From: Panacibacter ginsenosidivorans
GTDB lineage: Bacteria; Bacteroidota; Bacteroidia; Chitinophagales; Chitinophagaceae
Reading direction: 5' to 3'
NCBI RefSeq assembly: GCF_007971225.1
Contig: NZ_CP042435.1
Location: 3,041,501-3,105,500 of the forward strand
Length of the DNA: 64,000 nt
Shown here: positions 17,462 to 25,872 of the stretch, piece by piece
Layout of the letters: each line of letters starts with the position of its first letter
How positions within the stretch are numbered: position 1 is the first letter of the stretch
Translations under genes and position numbers: made by a program
Notes under the pieces: model-generated
The model's database searches: none
Seen by the model: the letters and a program-made list of their open reading frames with translations, nothing else
Told to the model about the DNA's origin: nothing

Positions 17462-19180
17462 ATGAATCAAGCTATTGAACAAAAGGGACATCCTAAAGGT
17501 CTTTATATTTTGTTTGCAACAGAAATGTGGGAGCGGTTCAACTATTATGGTATGCGTGCGATTCTGGTGTTGTTTATGACGCAAGCCTTAATGTTTGATA
17601 AGGTCTTTGCTTCAAATCTTTACGGTAGCTATACGGGGCTTGTTTATCTAACCCCACTGCTTGGAGGTTATATCGCAGATAAATATTGGGGCAATAAGCG
17701 ATCCATAATCGCCGGAGGTATTGTAATGGCAATTGGAGAATTCATTTTGTTTTTTTGTGCTTCTCTATATAAGTCTAATGCCGATATTTCTTCTATATTA
17801 TTTTTTGTAGGGTTGGGCCTAATGATTGCAGGCAATGGTTTTTTTAAACCTAATATTTCTTCAATGGTTGGTCAGTTGTATCCAAAAGGTGACCACAGAA
17901 GTGATGCAGCCTATACTATCTTTTACATGGGTATAAATACGGGTGGCGCAATAGGGCCTTTTATTTGTGGGTTGGTAGGTAACACTGGCAACCCTGACGA
18001 TTTTAAATGGGCATTTCTTGCAGGCGGGATAGCAATGTCGCTAAGTGTTGTAGTTCAAAAAATCTTTCACGATAAGTATGTGCTTAGCCCTGAAAACAAG
18101 ACGCTTGGATTAACTCCCGCTACTTCAACCAAAAGAGCGATAAGCCCGGCTGTTGTTATAGGTAGCTTATTAGGACTCTCATTTGTAACAATCGGGCTTT
18201 TGTATATTGATGCAAAAGTGTTTAGCTATCTTACCTATTTGCTGATTGCAGCAGTTGTATTTATTGCATTTTTCATTTTTAGCGATAAGTCACTTTCAGG
18301 AATTGAAAAACAAAGAATAGCTGTAATTTTTATTGTATCTTTTTTTGTGGTGTTCTTCTGGAGTGCCTTTGAACAGGCTGGAGCGTCACTTACTTTTTTT
18401 GCGGATGAACAAACCAATAGGATCGTAGGATTAAACATCCCGATATGGTTAATAATTGCATCTTCAGCTGCATTATTGTTTTACATCTATAAACTGTTCG
18501 TAAAAACAAAAAAGACACTTGGTTCGGATAACGATAAAGAATTACGTAAAACAGTGCATGGACTTCTTTTGCTATTTGGCCTAAGCATTCTTGGAGGCAA
18601 TATTTATTTACTTTCCAAAGGCATGATGTCAATAGAGTTAAATGAAATCCCTGCCAGCTGGTTTCAATCTCTCAATTCAATATTTGTAGTTTCATTAGCG
18701 CCTTTATTTGCATGGTTATGGTTAAAGCTTGGTAAAAAGGAACCGTCTTCTCCGACAAAAATGGCGCTTGGATTATTGTTGCTTGCTATTGGCTATCTGT
18801 GGATAGCCTTTGGTGTAAATAATGTAGCTCCCGGAATTAAGGTGAGCATGATTTGGTTAACAGGTATGTATGCCTTGCATACATGCGGCGAACTGTGCCT
18901 GTCTCCAATCGGTCTTTCGCTGGTTAATAAACTTGCCCCATTCAAATTCGCATCACTATTAATGGCTGTTTGGTTTCTTGCCAATGCCGCAGCTAATAAA
19001 CTTGCCGGTGTATTAAGCGCATTGTATCCCGATAATAAAACCACTTCATTCTTCGGTTATCAGATGAGTAATCTCCATGAATTTTTTATGCTGTTTGTTG
19101 GCATGGCAGGTCTGGCTTCACTTATTTTATTCTTACTAACAAAGCGACTTCAAAAAATGATGCACATGAACGTGCAATAA
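17462..19180 (+). CDS. Proton-dependent oligopeptide transporter (POT/PTR2 family)
   Basis: 572 residues with 12-14 hydrophobic segments. The family signature is in helix 1: EMWERFNYYGMRAILVLFM, the E-x-x-E-R-F-x-Y-Y-G motif used in proton coupling. GGYIADKYWGNKRSI is the MFS loop 2-3 motif, and GNGFFKPNISSMVGQLY and FYMGINTGGAIGPF are further POT motifs. It should import di- and tripeptides with protons across the inner membrane. It is monocistronic with a strong terminator. Confidence 0.93.
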   Translation: MNQAIEQKGHPKGLYILFATEMWERFNYYGMRAILVLFMTQALMFDKVFASNLYGSYTGLVYLTPLLGGYIADKYWGNKRSIIAGGIVMAIGEFILFFCASLYKSNADISSILFFVGLGLMIAGNGFFKPNISSMVGQLYPKGDHRSDAAYTIFYMGINTGGAIGPFICGLVGNTGNPDDFKWAFLAGGIAMSLSVVVQKIFHDKYVLSPENKTLGLTPATSTKRAISPAVVIGSLLGLSFVTIGLLYIDAKVFSYLTYLLIAAVVFIAFFIFSDKSLSGIEKQRIAVIFIVSFFVVFFWSAFEQAGASLTFFADEQTNRIVGLNIPIWLIIASSAALLFYIYKLFVKTKKTLGSDNDKELRKTVHGLLLLFGLSILGGNIYLLSKGMMSIELNEIPASWFQSLNSIFVVSLAPLFAWLWLKLGKKEPSSPTKMALGLLLLAIGYLWIAFGVNNVAPGIKVSMIWLTGMYALHTCGELCLSPIGLSLVNKLAPFKFASLLMAVWFLANAAANKLAGVLSALYPDNKTTSFFGYQMSNLHEFFMLFVGMAGLASLILFLLTKRLQKMMHMNVQ

Positions 19181-19197
19181 AATAATTAGTAAAATTT

Positions 19198-19229
19198 AAA
19201 GGGATGCAAACATTGCATCCCTTTTTTAT
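19198..19229 (+). terminator. Terminator of the POT transporter gene
   Basis: AAAGGGATGCAA (19198-19209) and TTGCATCCCTTT (19213-19224) form a perfect 12-bp stem with a 3-nt loop, followed by a T-run. Confidence 0.93.
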
Positions 19230-19230
19230 T

Positions 19231-19362
19231 TAGCTGGCTTCGGTTTACTATGTCATCGCCTGTTGTGTCACTCACTTCAGCGTTCAGATCAATATTGAAC
19301 AGGACGTACAAGAGTGCGACGCAACGAAAGCTTTATTATTATTCTTTTGCATGGTACATAAA
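19231..19362. repeat. Compact inverted repeat element, B/A pair
   Basis: Left B core 19263-19281 (inner end CTTCAGC instead of CTTGTAC) after GTCATCGCCTG. Right exact A core 19306-19324 followed by CGAAAGCTTTATTATTA and GGTACATAAA. It lies between convergent genes. Confidence 0.87.
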
Positions 19363-19366
19363 TATC

Positions 19367-21310
19367 CTATTCCGGTTCTAAAACATAAAAGCTATAAGGC
19401 TCCATGATTAAATATTCATGATCACCACCAACGGTTAAATATGTTTTACTCCAGTGATCGTACAACCTTGCAGGCGCAGGATTTTTTTCTTTGAATGCAA
19501 ACCATGTAAGAAAAACAACATCTGCACAGAAATTAAATGCAAAGAACATTCGTTTATCATCAAAGTCGCGCATGTATGCAGCAATATGAATATTGTGCGG
19601 TGTAAGCCACGTAATGTTGCTGTGATCCGCCACAATACTCAGTTTACGGCGAATACTCAGCAGATGCTGAGTTCCGGAAAATATACGTTCTTCAATTGTT
19701 CCTTTTGTTTCGATGCGTTTATTTTTTTCCCAATCAATAACAGGTCTGTGCATCCAGCGGTTATCATAGCTTTTTCCTTTATCTTTTAAATAAGAGTAAT
19801 CATTTGTGTAACCAACTTCATCACCATAAAAAATCATTGGCACACCACCAAGAAAAAAACTATGCGCCTGCATCAGTAATATTTTTCTTATCGCCAATTC
19901 TGTATGATAAATATCTTTATCATCTAACGCTTTTTCTAATCCACACAAAGAAGCCAGCGAACCACTGATACGTGCATCACCCGTTTTTGGATTACTTGCA
20001 AACAGCGCACCTTTTGCAGGAGAGTTGGGAAAATTTCCTGAATAAAAATTCTTCAAAAATGTTCTGTGTTCATAAGCATTCAAGCCTGCTTTTTCTATCA
20101 TGTAGTCATCATAACCCAAACCAATATCATCATGACAACGTGTATACGTAATCCACGACGTGCCATGTGGTTTCTTCAAAATTTCATGTTGCGCCGCAAG
20201 CATCACTCTTGTATTGCCACTTGCCAATGCATCCCATTGCAATGCCATGTGCGTAGCATTGTAAGCAAAGTCGCATTCTTTTGCAGTATATGAACCTGTA
20301 CCAAAATATTTCATGATCTCTTTTGGTGCAACGATCGCTTCACCAAGTAATGCGGCACCTGGTGCTGCCACCTGCACGCATTGTTTCAGCAAACGAAGAA
20401 TAGTATGTGCTTCACGTAAATTCTGACAAGTTGTACCGATCTCTTTCCAGATAAAAGCCGGCGCATCTATGCGGATAATATCAATACCAAGATTTGCATA
20501 AAAGAAAATTGTATCAAGCATTGCAACCAACACTTCGGGGTTGCGATAATTCAGATCCCACTGATAATTATGAAACACTGTCATCACCCATTTATTGCAT
20601 TCGGGCACATAAGTAAAACTTCCCGGAGCCGCTTCAGGAAAGACTTCCGGCATTGTTTTCTCATATTCATCAGGCAATGTGCGGTCGTTGAAGAAATAAA
20701 AAAAATCCTGGTAATATGCATCACCCTCCTTTGCTTTCTGCGCCCACTCATGCCTGTGCGATGTATGATTAAGTACAATATCTATCATCAAATACATGCC
20801 CTTTTTCAGCATCTTTTCCTGCACAGCTTTCAGGTCACCAAGTGTTCCAAAACGTTCATCAACTTTCCTGAAATTACTTACTGCATATCCGCCATCACTT
20901 TCATTTGCGGGGCTTTCAAATACAGGCATCAAATGCAAAAAATTAATACCAAGTCTTTCAAAGTAAGAAAGTTTTGTGCCCAGCCTTTTTAAACTGCCAC
21001 AAAAACGATCAACATACAAACTCATACCTGCGATCTTGTTCGACAAGAACCAATAACCTTCTTCACTCTTTACAAGATCTCTTTGCTTTAAAACCTCTGC
21101 ACGATTTGTATTTGCAGCAATAATTGTTTGCAACATTTTATCAAATGCCGCAGCGCCATTCGAATGCTGCGTGTACAATTCATCATACAATTCTTTTATC
21201 GCCGATGCATTGGCTAGAAAACGTGTATAAAACAAATTGTCTTTACCTGCAATATCCGTTTCGGCGTGCAGTAATTTATTAATGTGTTCATGAAGTTTGT
21301 AGTCGTACAT
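19367..21310 (-). CDS. GH13 amylosucrase-type glycoside hydrolase
   Basis: 647 residues, the size of amylosucrase or sucrose hydrolase (GH13 subfamily 4). The N-terminal all-helical domain (1-100) typical of that subfamily is followed by a (beta/alpha)8 barrel. Conserved region I is MIDIVLNHTSHRH, region II is IDIIRIDAPAFIWKE (Asp nucleophile), region III is LLGEAIVAP (Glu acid/base) and region IV is CHDDIGLGYD (transition-state Asp). Family members either build alpha-glucan from sucrose or hydrolyse it, and I cannot tell which. A PfkB kinase and a GPH/SUT-type symporter follow upstream on the same strand, which supports sucrose as substrate. No signal peptide is visible, so it is cytosolic. 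Confidence 0.88.
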   Translation of the reverse strand: MYDYKLHEHINKLLHAETDIAGKDNLFYTRFLANASAIKELYDELYTQHSNGAAAFDKMLQTIIAANTNRAEVLKQRDLVKSEEGYWFLSNKIAGMSLYVDRFCGSLKRLGTKLSYFERLGINFLHLMPVFESPANESDGGYAVSNFRKVDERFGTLGDLKAVQEKMLKKGMYLMIDIVLNHTSHRHEWAQKAKEGDAYYQDFFYFFNDRTLPDEYEKTMPEVFPEAAPGSFTYVPECNKWVMTVFHNYQWDLNYRNPEVLVAMLDTIFFYANLGIDIIRIDAPAFIWKEIGTTCQNLREAHTILRLLKQCVQVAAPGAALLGEAIVAPKEIMKYFGTGSYTAKECDFAYNATHMALQWDALASGNTRVMLAAQHEILKKPHGTSWITYTRCHDDIGLGYDDYMIEKAGLNAYEHRTFLKNFYSGNFPNSPAKGALFASNPKTGDARISGSLASLCGLEKALDDKDIYHTELAIRKILLMQAHSFFLGGVPMIFYGDEVGYTNDYSYLKDKGKSYDNRWMHRPVIDWEKNKRIETKGTIEERIFSGTQHLLSIRRKLSIVADHSNITWLTPHNIHIAAYMRDFDDKRMFFAFNFCADVVFLTWFAFKEKNPAPARLYDHWSKTYLTVGGDHEYLIMEPYSFYVLEPE

Positions 21311-21357
21311 ACCTTTTCTTTTATAATACCTTCAGGAGTTTTTTATAGCATCGCCTG

Positions 21358-21376
21358 TTGCGTCGCAAGCACTTCA
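21358..21376. repeat. Left arm, type A core (inner half diverged)
   Basis: TTGCGTCGCAAGCACTTCA, preceded by AGCATCGCCTG. It faces the right arm at 22532, so the pair encloses the PfkB kinase gene. Confidence 0.78.
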
Positions 21377-21470
21377 TCGTTCAGAACTTTGAGCGACTGT
21401 TTTTAAACCAAAGACGGAGAGATGCTAAGAGAATATAGCAAAATTTCTTTCCGCCTTTCCGCCTTAGCGA

Positions 21471-22424
21471 TTACTTAAAAATATCATTGCTTAAATGTTT
21501 GAATGCCTCCATAGCGCCCATGTATTCGCAGGTTCTCGCACCGGCTTTATTTGCATTTGCAACAATTGCTTTCCATGCTTCTTCGTCCATTGATCTTATT
21601 TCTGTCAATGACTTTTCTCTTAACTGGTAAAGCACAGCACCAACAAATGCATCGCCTGCACCTGTTGTATCGACAGGGCTTACTGCAATGCTTGGTACAA
21701 TAACAGTTTTATTATTTAAACAAAGCATTGTTCCATCCTTTCCTAGTGTTATGGTAAAAACCGCGTTTGTTTTTTGAAACAATGAATGAACCGCATCTTC
21801 CAATGTTGGTTTACCGGTAAGCAACATTGCCTCTTCATCACTTACTTTAAAGAAATGGCAACTTTCTACAAAATTCAAACTCTGGTCAACAAAGTTTTGC
21901 GTATCATTTTTTATCAGCAGGTGCCTGTAATTTGGATCGAAGCTGATAAAAATATTTTGCTGTAATGCTTTCTGCATAAGACCTGCATAAGCAGCCTGTA
22001 ATGGCCCGGGTAAAAAACCTGTTGCAGAACCAAAATGAATAATAGAAAATTCATCAAGGTCAATGCCTTCTACTTCTTGTCTGCTTAATTGTCCATCTGC
22101 ACCACGATTGAAATAAAAATCACGTTCGCCATTTTCCATTAATGATACAAATGCAAACGTTGTAAAGTAGTGTTCATCCTGCAGCATCCATTTTGTTGAT
22201 ACACCAAAAGATTGCATTACATCTATCAGGTGTTTACCAAATGGATCAATACCAACTTTTGCAGCAAGTTCTACTTGCCCGCCTAATGCAGCAACGGCGG
22301 CTGCAACATTTGTTGGAGCGCCACCTGCTTTTTTTAAAAAGTTATTGCCCTCAGATAATGATTTGCCTTTGTCAACGCAGATCATATCTATTAATGCTTC
22401 ACCGATGCAGAGTATTTTTTTCAT
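21471..22424 (-). CDS. PfkB family carbohydrate kinase, probable fructokinase
   Basis: 317 residues of the ribokinase fold. Signature 1 is in KAGGAPTNVAAAVAALGG (sugar-binding glycines) and signature 2 is DTTGAGDAFVGAVL, with the catalytic Asp and anion hole near residue 250. The N-terminus ILCIGEALIDMICVD is typical of fructokinases. With the neighbouring GH13 enzyme and symporter it would phosphorylate the fructose freed from sucrose. It is separated from both neighbours by repeat arms, so joint transcription is not certain. Upstream lie a GC-rich hairpin and a long inverted repeat that may be an operator. Confidence 0.87.
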   Translation of the reverse strand: MKKILCIGEALIDMICVDKGKSLSEGNNFLKKAGGAPTNVAAAVAALGGQVELAAKVGIDPFGKHLIDVMQSFGVSTKWMLQDEHYFTTFAFVSLMENGERDFYFNRGADGQLSRQEVEGIDLDEFSIIHFGSATGFLPGPLQAAYAGLMQKALQQNIFISFDPNYRHLLIKNDTQNFVDQSLNFVESCHFFKVSDEEAMLLTGKPTLEDAVHSLFQKTNAVFTITLGKDGTMLCLNNKTVIVPSIAVSPVDTTGAGDAFVGAVLYQLREKSLTEIRSMDEEAWKAIVANANKAGARTCEYMGAMEAFKHLSNDIFK

Positions 22425-22431
22425 AAGGCCC

Positions 22432-22457
22432 CCTCCATCTCCCCTGGTAAGGGGAGG
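22432..22457. repeat. GC-rich hairpin in the leader of the PfkB kinase gene
   Basis: CTCCCC (22439-22444) and GGGGAG (22451-22456) enclose TGGTAA; flanking CCCTCC and GGG extend it. Similar C-rich/G-rich dyads are common intergenic repeats in Bacteroidota. Only one copy is in this window, starting a few bases upstream of the start codon. Confidence 0.6.
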
Positions 22458-22463
22458 GTTTTA

Positions 22464-22501
22464 TAAACACGTTTACGATTTGTTGATTTGTAACGTGTTT
22501 A
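22464..22501. promoter_or_regulatory. Long inverted repeat upstream of the PfkB kinase, possible operator
   Basis: AAACACGTT (22465-22473) and AACGTGTTT (22492-22500) are perfect inverted copies 18 bp apart, and the flanking T/A also match. This could bind a dimeric regulator twice or form a hairpin. No regulator is assigned. Confidence 0.4.
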
Positions 22502-22531
22502 AATTTCGTAATGATGAATAAAGAACTAAAC

Positions 22532-22550
22532 GTACAAGAGTGCGACGCAA
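22532..22550. repeat. Right arm, type A core
   Basis: Exact GTACAAGAGTGCGACGCAA, preceded by ATGAATAAAGAACTAAAC and followed by CGGATGCTTAATGCC and TTGGCTCATAATC. Confidence 0.87.
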
Positions 22551-22593
22551 CGGATGCTTAATGCCTCATCTGTTGTTTGGCTCATAATCTTTT

Positions 22594-23934
22594 CTAATGT
22601 CCTCCGCCAACGGGCATTACTATATCATCTGTTGGCTTTGTAGATTTGATAAGCATTGTGGCGCCGCAAGCCAATAACAACAATACTCCTGCAAAACCGA
22701 TTGCCTTGCCCGGATCATTATCAAGAAAATGATCTAACACAAAGCCGAATGTTGTTGTTTGTAATATCATTGGAACTACGATCATCATGTTGATGATGCC
22801 CATGTATACGCCGTATCTTTCTTTTGGAATATTGTTTACGACCATAAGATAAGGAACGCCCATCATGCTCGCCCACGCAATGCCAAAGCCAGTCATGGGA
22901 GCAAAGAGTAAATATTTGTTTTCGACATGAGGAAAGATAAGTAAGCCTACTCCAGCCATAAACAAGCAAACAATATGCACAAGTTTTGGGCTGAATTTTT
23001 TTGTGAACCATACAAGCCCGAATGCAGAAACAAATGTTACAATGTTATACCAACCGTTTACAAGTCCGGCCCATCCCACAGCTTCCTGGTAAAGTGTAGG
23101 ATCTTTTGACGGGGAGGTTTTCCAAACAGATTGAGCAATACTTTTTGCTGCGTTCTGCCAATAACAGAACAACGCATACCACTGAAACAAATAAACCAAC
23201 GCAAGCTGCCACATTACTTTAGGCATGTCTCTTATAGCGTGTGGAATTTCTGTGAAAGGATCAAGAATACTATGCTTGTTTGCTCTTAGTTTAGCGAGTT
23301 CCTCTTCTGTTGGTGGGATTTCAGGCGTTTTTGTGATAGACCATAACACTGATGAAATAGAACATACAGAACCGAGAAAAAAAGATGCAAATACCCAGTA
23401 AGGTATTTGCCCATGCATTTGTTTTAGATAAGTTACTTTTTGAAAAACAAACAAAGAAATATTGGCGAGTGTAATACCAAGCCCTGTAAAAAAACTTTGG
23501 GTTAAAAAGCCTGTTGCCAATTGATCGGAAGGAAGTTTATCTGCAATAAATGCTCGGTAAGGTTCCATTGCTGTATTATTGGCAGCATCTAACACCCACA
23601 ATAAACCGCCAGCCATCCAAAGACTGCTGCTGAATGGATACACAAACAAGCAAAGGCTGCAGAATAAAGCCCCAATAAAAAAATATGGTTTACGACGACC
23701 CCATCGTGGATGCCAGGTCTTATCGCTCATTGCACCGATGATGGGTTGAATGAGCAGACCTGTCATCGGTCCGGCAAGATTAAGTATGGGAATCTGATCA
23801 GGATGCGCACCAAGAAAATCGTAAATAGGATTGACTGCACTTTGCTGCAAACCAAAACTATACTGAATGCCAAAGAACCCGACATTCATATTAATGATCT
23901 GCATGAAGCTTAGCCGGGGCTTAAAAAATGACAT
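22594..23934 (-). CDS. GPH/SUT-type sugar-cation symporter (MFS), probable sucrose importer
   Basis: 446 residues with about 12 membrane helices. The N-terminal half resembles plant and bacterial sucrose transporters: GFFGIQYSFGLQQSAVNPIY, LAGPMTGLLIQPIIGAMSD, then the RWGRRKPYFFIGA loop (the G-R-R-x-P motif). DAANNTAMEPYRAFIAD also fits the GPH/SLC45 group. It would import a disaccharide with H+ or Na+. The adjacent PfkB kinase and GH13 enzyme point to sucrose. A LacI-type operator-like palindrome (24011-24022) lies about 80 bp upstream of its start. Confidence 0.85.
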   Translation of the reverse strand: MSFFKPRLSFMQIINMNVGFFGIQYSFGLQQSAVNPIYDFLGAHPDQIPILNLAGPMTGLLIQPIIGAMSDKTWHPRWGRRKPYFFIGALFCSLCLFVYPFSSSLWMAGGLLWVLDAANNTAMEPYRAFIADKLPSDQLATGFLTQSFFTGLGITLANISLFVFQKVTYLKQMHGQIPYWVFASFFLGSVCSISSVLWSITKTPEIPPTEEELAKLRANKHSILDPFTEIPHAIRDMPKVMWQLALVYLFQWYALFCYWQNAAKSIAQSVWKTSPSKDPTLYQEAVGWAGLVNGWYNIVTFVSAFGLVWFTKKFSPKLVHIVCLFMAGVGLLIFPHVENKYLLFAPMTGFGIAWASMMGVPYLMVVNNIPKERYGVYMGIINMMIVVPMILQTTTFGFVLDHFLDNDPGKAIGFAGVLLLLACGATMLIKSTKPTDDIVMPVGGGH

Positions 23935-24010
23935 AAGCGATCGTTATTGGGGACACTAAATTTAGCGAATCAGCAAAAACAAAATACAGTTATACATTTG
24001 TGTATTGGTT

Positions 24011-24022
24011 GCAATCGTTTGC
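24011..24022. promoter_or_regulatory. LacI-type operator candidate
   Basis: GCAATCGTTTGC is a 12-bp near-palindrome (10 of 12 symmetric) with the central CG usual in LacI-family sites (GCAAnCGnTTGC). It lies between the divergent symporter and histidine kinase genes; the sugar genes are the more likely target. Confidence 0.45.
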
Positions 24023-24040
24023 GGTGAATAAATATACGGC

Positions 24041-25018
24041 ATGATAAGAAGATTACGAAAACAAAGACTTGCTTTCATTACCCTTGTTTACTGGTTTCTG
24101 CTCATCTATATTATTGCTGCGTTGGTGTGGTGGTTTATTTCGCTTGAGCAACAGAACGACCTGATGTATTCTTATCGTTTGAGCGAATTAAATAAGGACG
24201 ACCCTTCGTACACACAAAAAATAACTCAGCTACAGGAGGAAAGAGAAAGAAAGACTGCACAATATATTGGAGAAGGCAGCACATTTTTATTGTTGATTTT
24301 GTTGGGTGCTGTTTTTGTCTATCGTGCTACGCGTAAACAAATAAGATTGTCTCAACAGCAACAGAATTTTATGATGGCAGTTACGCACGAATTGAAAACA
24401 CCGATTGCTGTAACGAGACTTAATCTTGAAACACTTCAAAAGCGAAAACTGGATGAACAACAGCAGGAAAAACTCATCTCTCTTGCGCTGGATGAAACAA
24501 ACAGGCTTAACCTGTTAACGAATAATATACTTGTTGCTTCGCAACTTGAATCGGGAAATTATATTGTAAACAAACAGCGTGTTGATTTTAGTGCAATAAC
24601 CAGAGAGGCGATAGCCGATTTTACAAAACGATTTCGCACCCGGACTATTCAAGCGGAAGTGACAAATAATATTTTTATTGAAGGAGAACTAATGTTGCTT
24701 CAAATGCTCATCAATAATCTTGTTGAAAATGCGTTGAAGTATTCGTCAAAAGATAAGCCTGTTTGGGTAAAGCTGTATAGTGATGGTAATGCGGTACTAA
24801 AGGTTATTGATGAAGGTGCAGGGATCCAATCCTCAGAAAAGAAAAAAATATTTGATAAATTTTACCGGTCCGGCGATGAATCGGTAAGAACAACAAAAGG
24901 CACGGGTCTTGGCTTGTATCTTTGCAAACGGATCGTGAAAGATCATAAAGGAACAATAAGTGTAGAAGATAACAAACCCGTTGGATCTGTATTTACCGTA
25001 ACTATACCTGTAATATGA
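24041..25018 (+). CDS. Sensor histidine kinase
   Basis: 325 residues. Two membrane helices (FITLVYWFLLIYIIAALVWW and FLLLILLGAVFVYRA) bracket a short extracytoplasmic loop of about 55 residues. The HisKA domain has H-box VTHELKTPIAVTRL. The ATPase domain has N-box NNLVENALKYS, G1 DEGAGI, F-box FDKFYRSG and G2 GTGLGLYL. Its stop overlaps the start of the response regulator by 4 bp (ATGA), so the pair forms one operon and almost certainly one signalling system. The signal is unknown; the small sensor loop suggests a membrane or very short-range signal. Confidence 0.93.
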   Translation: MIRRLRKQRLAFITLVYWFLLIYIIAALVWWFISLEQQNDLMYSYRLSELNKDDPSYTQKITQLQEERERKTAQYIGEGSTFLLLILLGAVFVYRATRKQIRLSQQQQNFMMAVTHELKTPIAVTRLNLETLQKRKLDEQQQEKLISLALDETNRLNLLTNNILVASQLESGNYIVNKQRVDFSAITREAIADFTKRFRTRTIQAEVTNNIFIEGELMLLQMLINNLVENALKYSSKDKPVWVKLYSDGNAVLKVIDEGAGIQSSEKKKIFDKFYRSGDESVRTTKGTGLGLYLCKRIVKDHKGTISVEDNKPVGSVFTVTIPVI

Positions 25019-25722
25019 GCAGTGAAAATAAGTTGAGTATTTTATTGGTAGAAGATGAAGAGAATCTTCATGAAGCGTTGAAGCTGAATCTTGAAATTGA
25101 AGGCTATGAAGTGACTTCTTCTTTCGATGGGAATGAAGCATTGAAAGCTGTGCAAAATGAATACTTCGATCTCATAATTATGGATATTATGCTCCCGGGT
25201 ATAGACGGCATCAGCATTACAGAGAATATAAGGCTCCAGCAAAATGATGTGCCTATCCTAATATTAAGCGCAAAGAATACCGGGGCAGACAGAGTGTTGG
25301 GATTAAAGAAAGGCGCTGATGATTATCTTACTAAACCTTTTAATCTTGAAGAATTATTATTGCGTGTAGAAAAACTCATCGACAAGAATAAAAAGATACA
25401 GGTAAAAGAAACGATTGGCGATGATTATGCATTCAGCGGTAATAAAATAAACTTCAAAGCGCAGATTGCAACAACATGGAATGATACAAAAATTGAACTT
25501 AGTAAAAAGGAGATCATGTTGCTGAAACTGCTTATCGAAAACAAGAACCAGGTTGTAACCCGTGAAAGGATATTGCAAATGGTTTGGGGCTATAACGTAT
25601 ATCCTACCACAAGAACCATCGATAATTTTATTCTAAGCTTCAGAAAATATTTTGAACCTGACAGCCGCAATCCAAAACATTTCCATTCAGTAAGAGGCAT
25701 GGGGTATAAGTTTACGGAGTAA
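25015..25722 (+). CDS. OmpR-family response regulator
   Basis: 235 residues. The receiver domain has acidic residues E13/D14, the phosphoacceptor D57 in IIMDIMLPG, and the conserved lysine in DDYLTKPF. The C-terminal winged helix (about 130-235) has ELSKKEIMLLKLLIENKNQVVTRERIL and the recognition helix and wing through TTRTIDNFILSFRKYFEPD and HSVRGMGYKF. It would receive phosphate from the kinase it overlaps and act on promoters. No target is evident in the window. Confidence 0.95.
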   Translation: MSSENKLSILLVEDEENLHEALKLNLEIEGYEVTSSFDGNEALKAVQNEYFDLIIMDIMLPGIDGISITENIRLQQNDVPILILSAKNTGADRVLGLKKGADDYLTKPFNLEELLLRVEKLIDKNKKIQVKETIGDDYAFSGNKINFKAQIATTWNDTKIELSKKEIMLLKLLIENKNQVVTRERILQMVWGYNVYPTTRTIDNFILSFRKYFEPDSRNPKHFHSVRGMGYKFTE

Positions 25723-25776
25723 ACCCAAGGGAGGCTTCGAAAACCCACTTGATTTTCTGTACCCAAAAGTTACACA

Positions 25777-25797
25777 GATGAAGTGATTGCGACGCAA
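25777..25797. repeat. Degenerate right arm, type A core
   Basis: GATGAAGTGATTGCGACGCAA keeps GCGACGCAA and little of the inner half. It is followed by GGGACGATGC, like the outer part of B arms. Confidence 0.6.
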
Positions 25798-25872
25798 GGG
25801 ACGATGCTATGAAATGCTGTAGCTGGTATCAAAAAAATTACTCTCTTTCTTTGCGCCCCAATAAGTAAAAAC

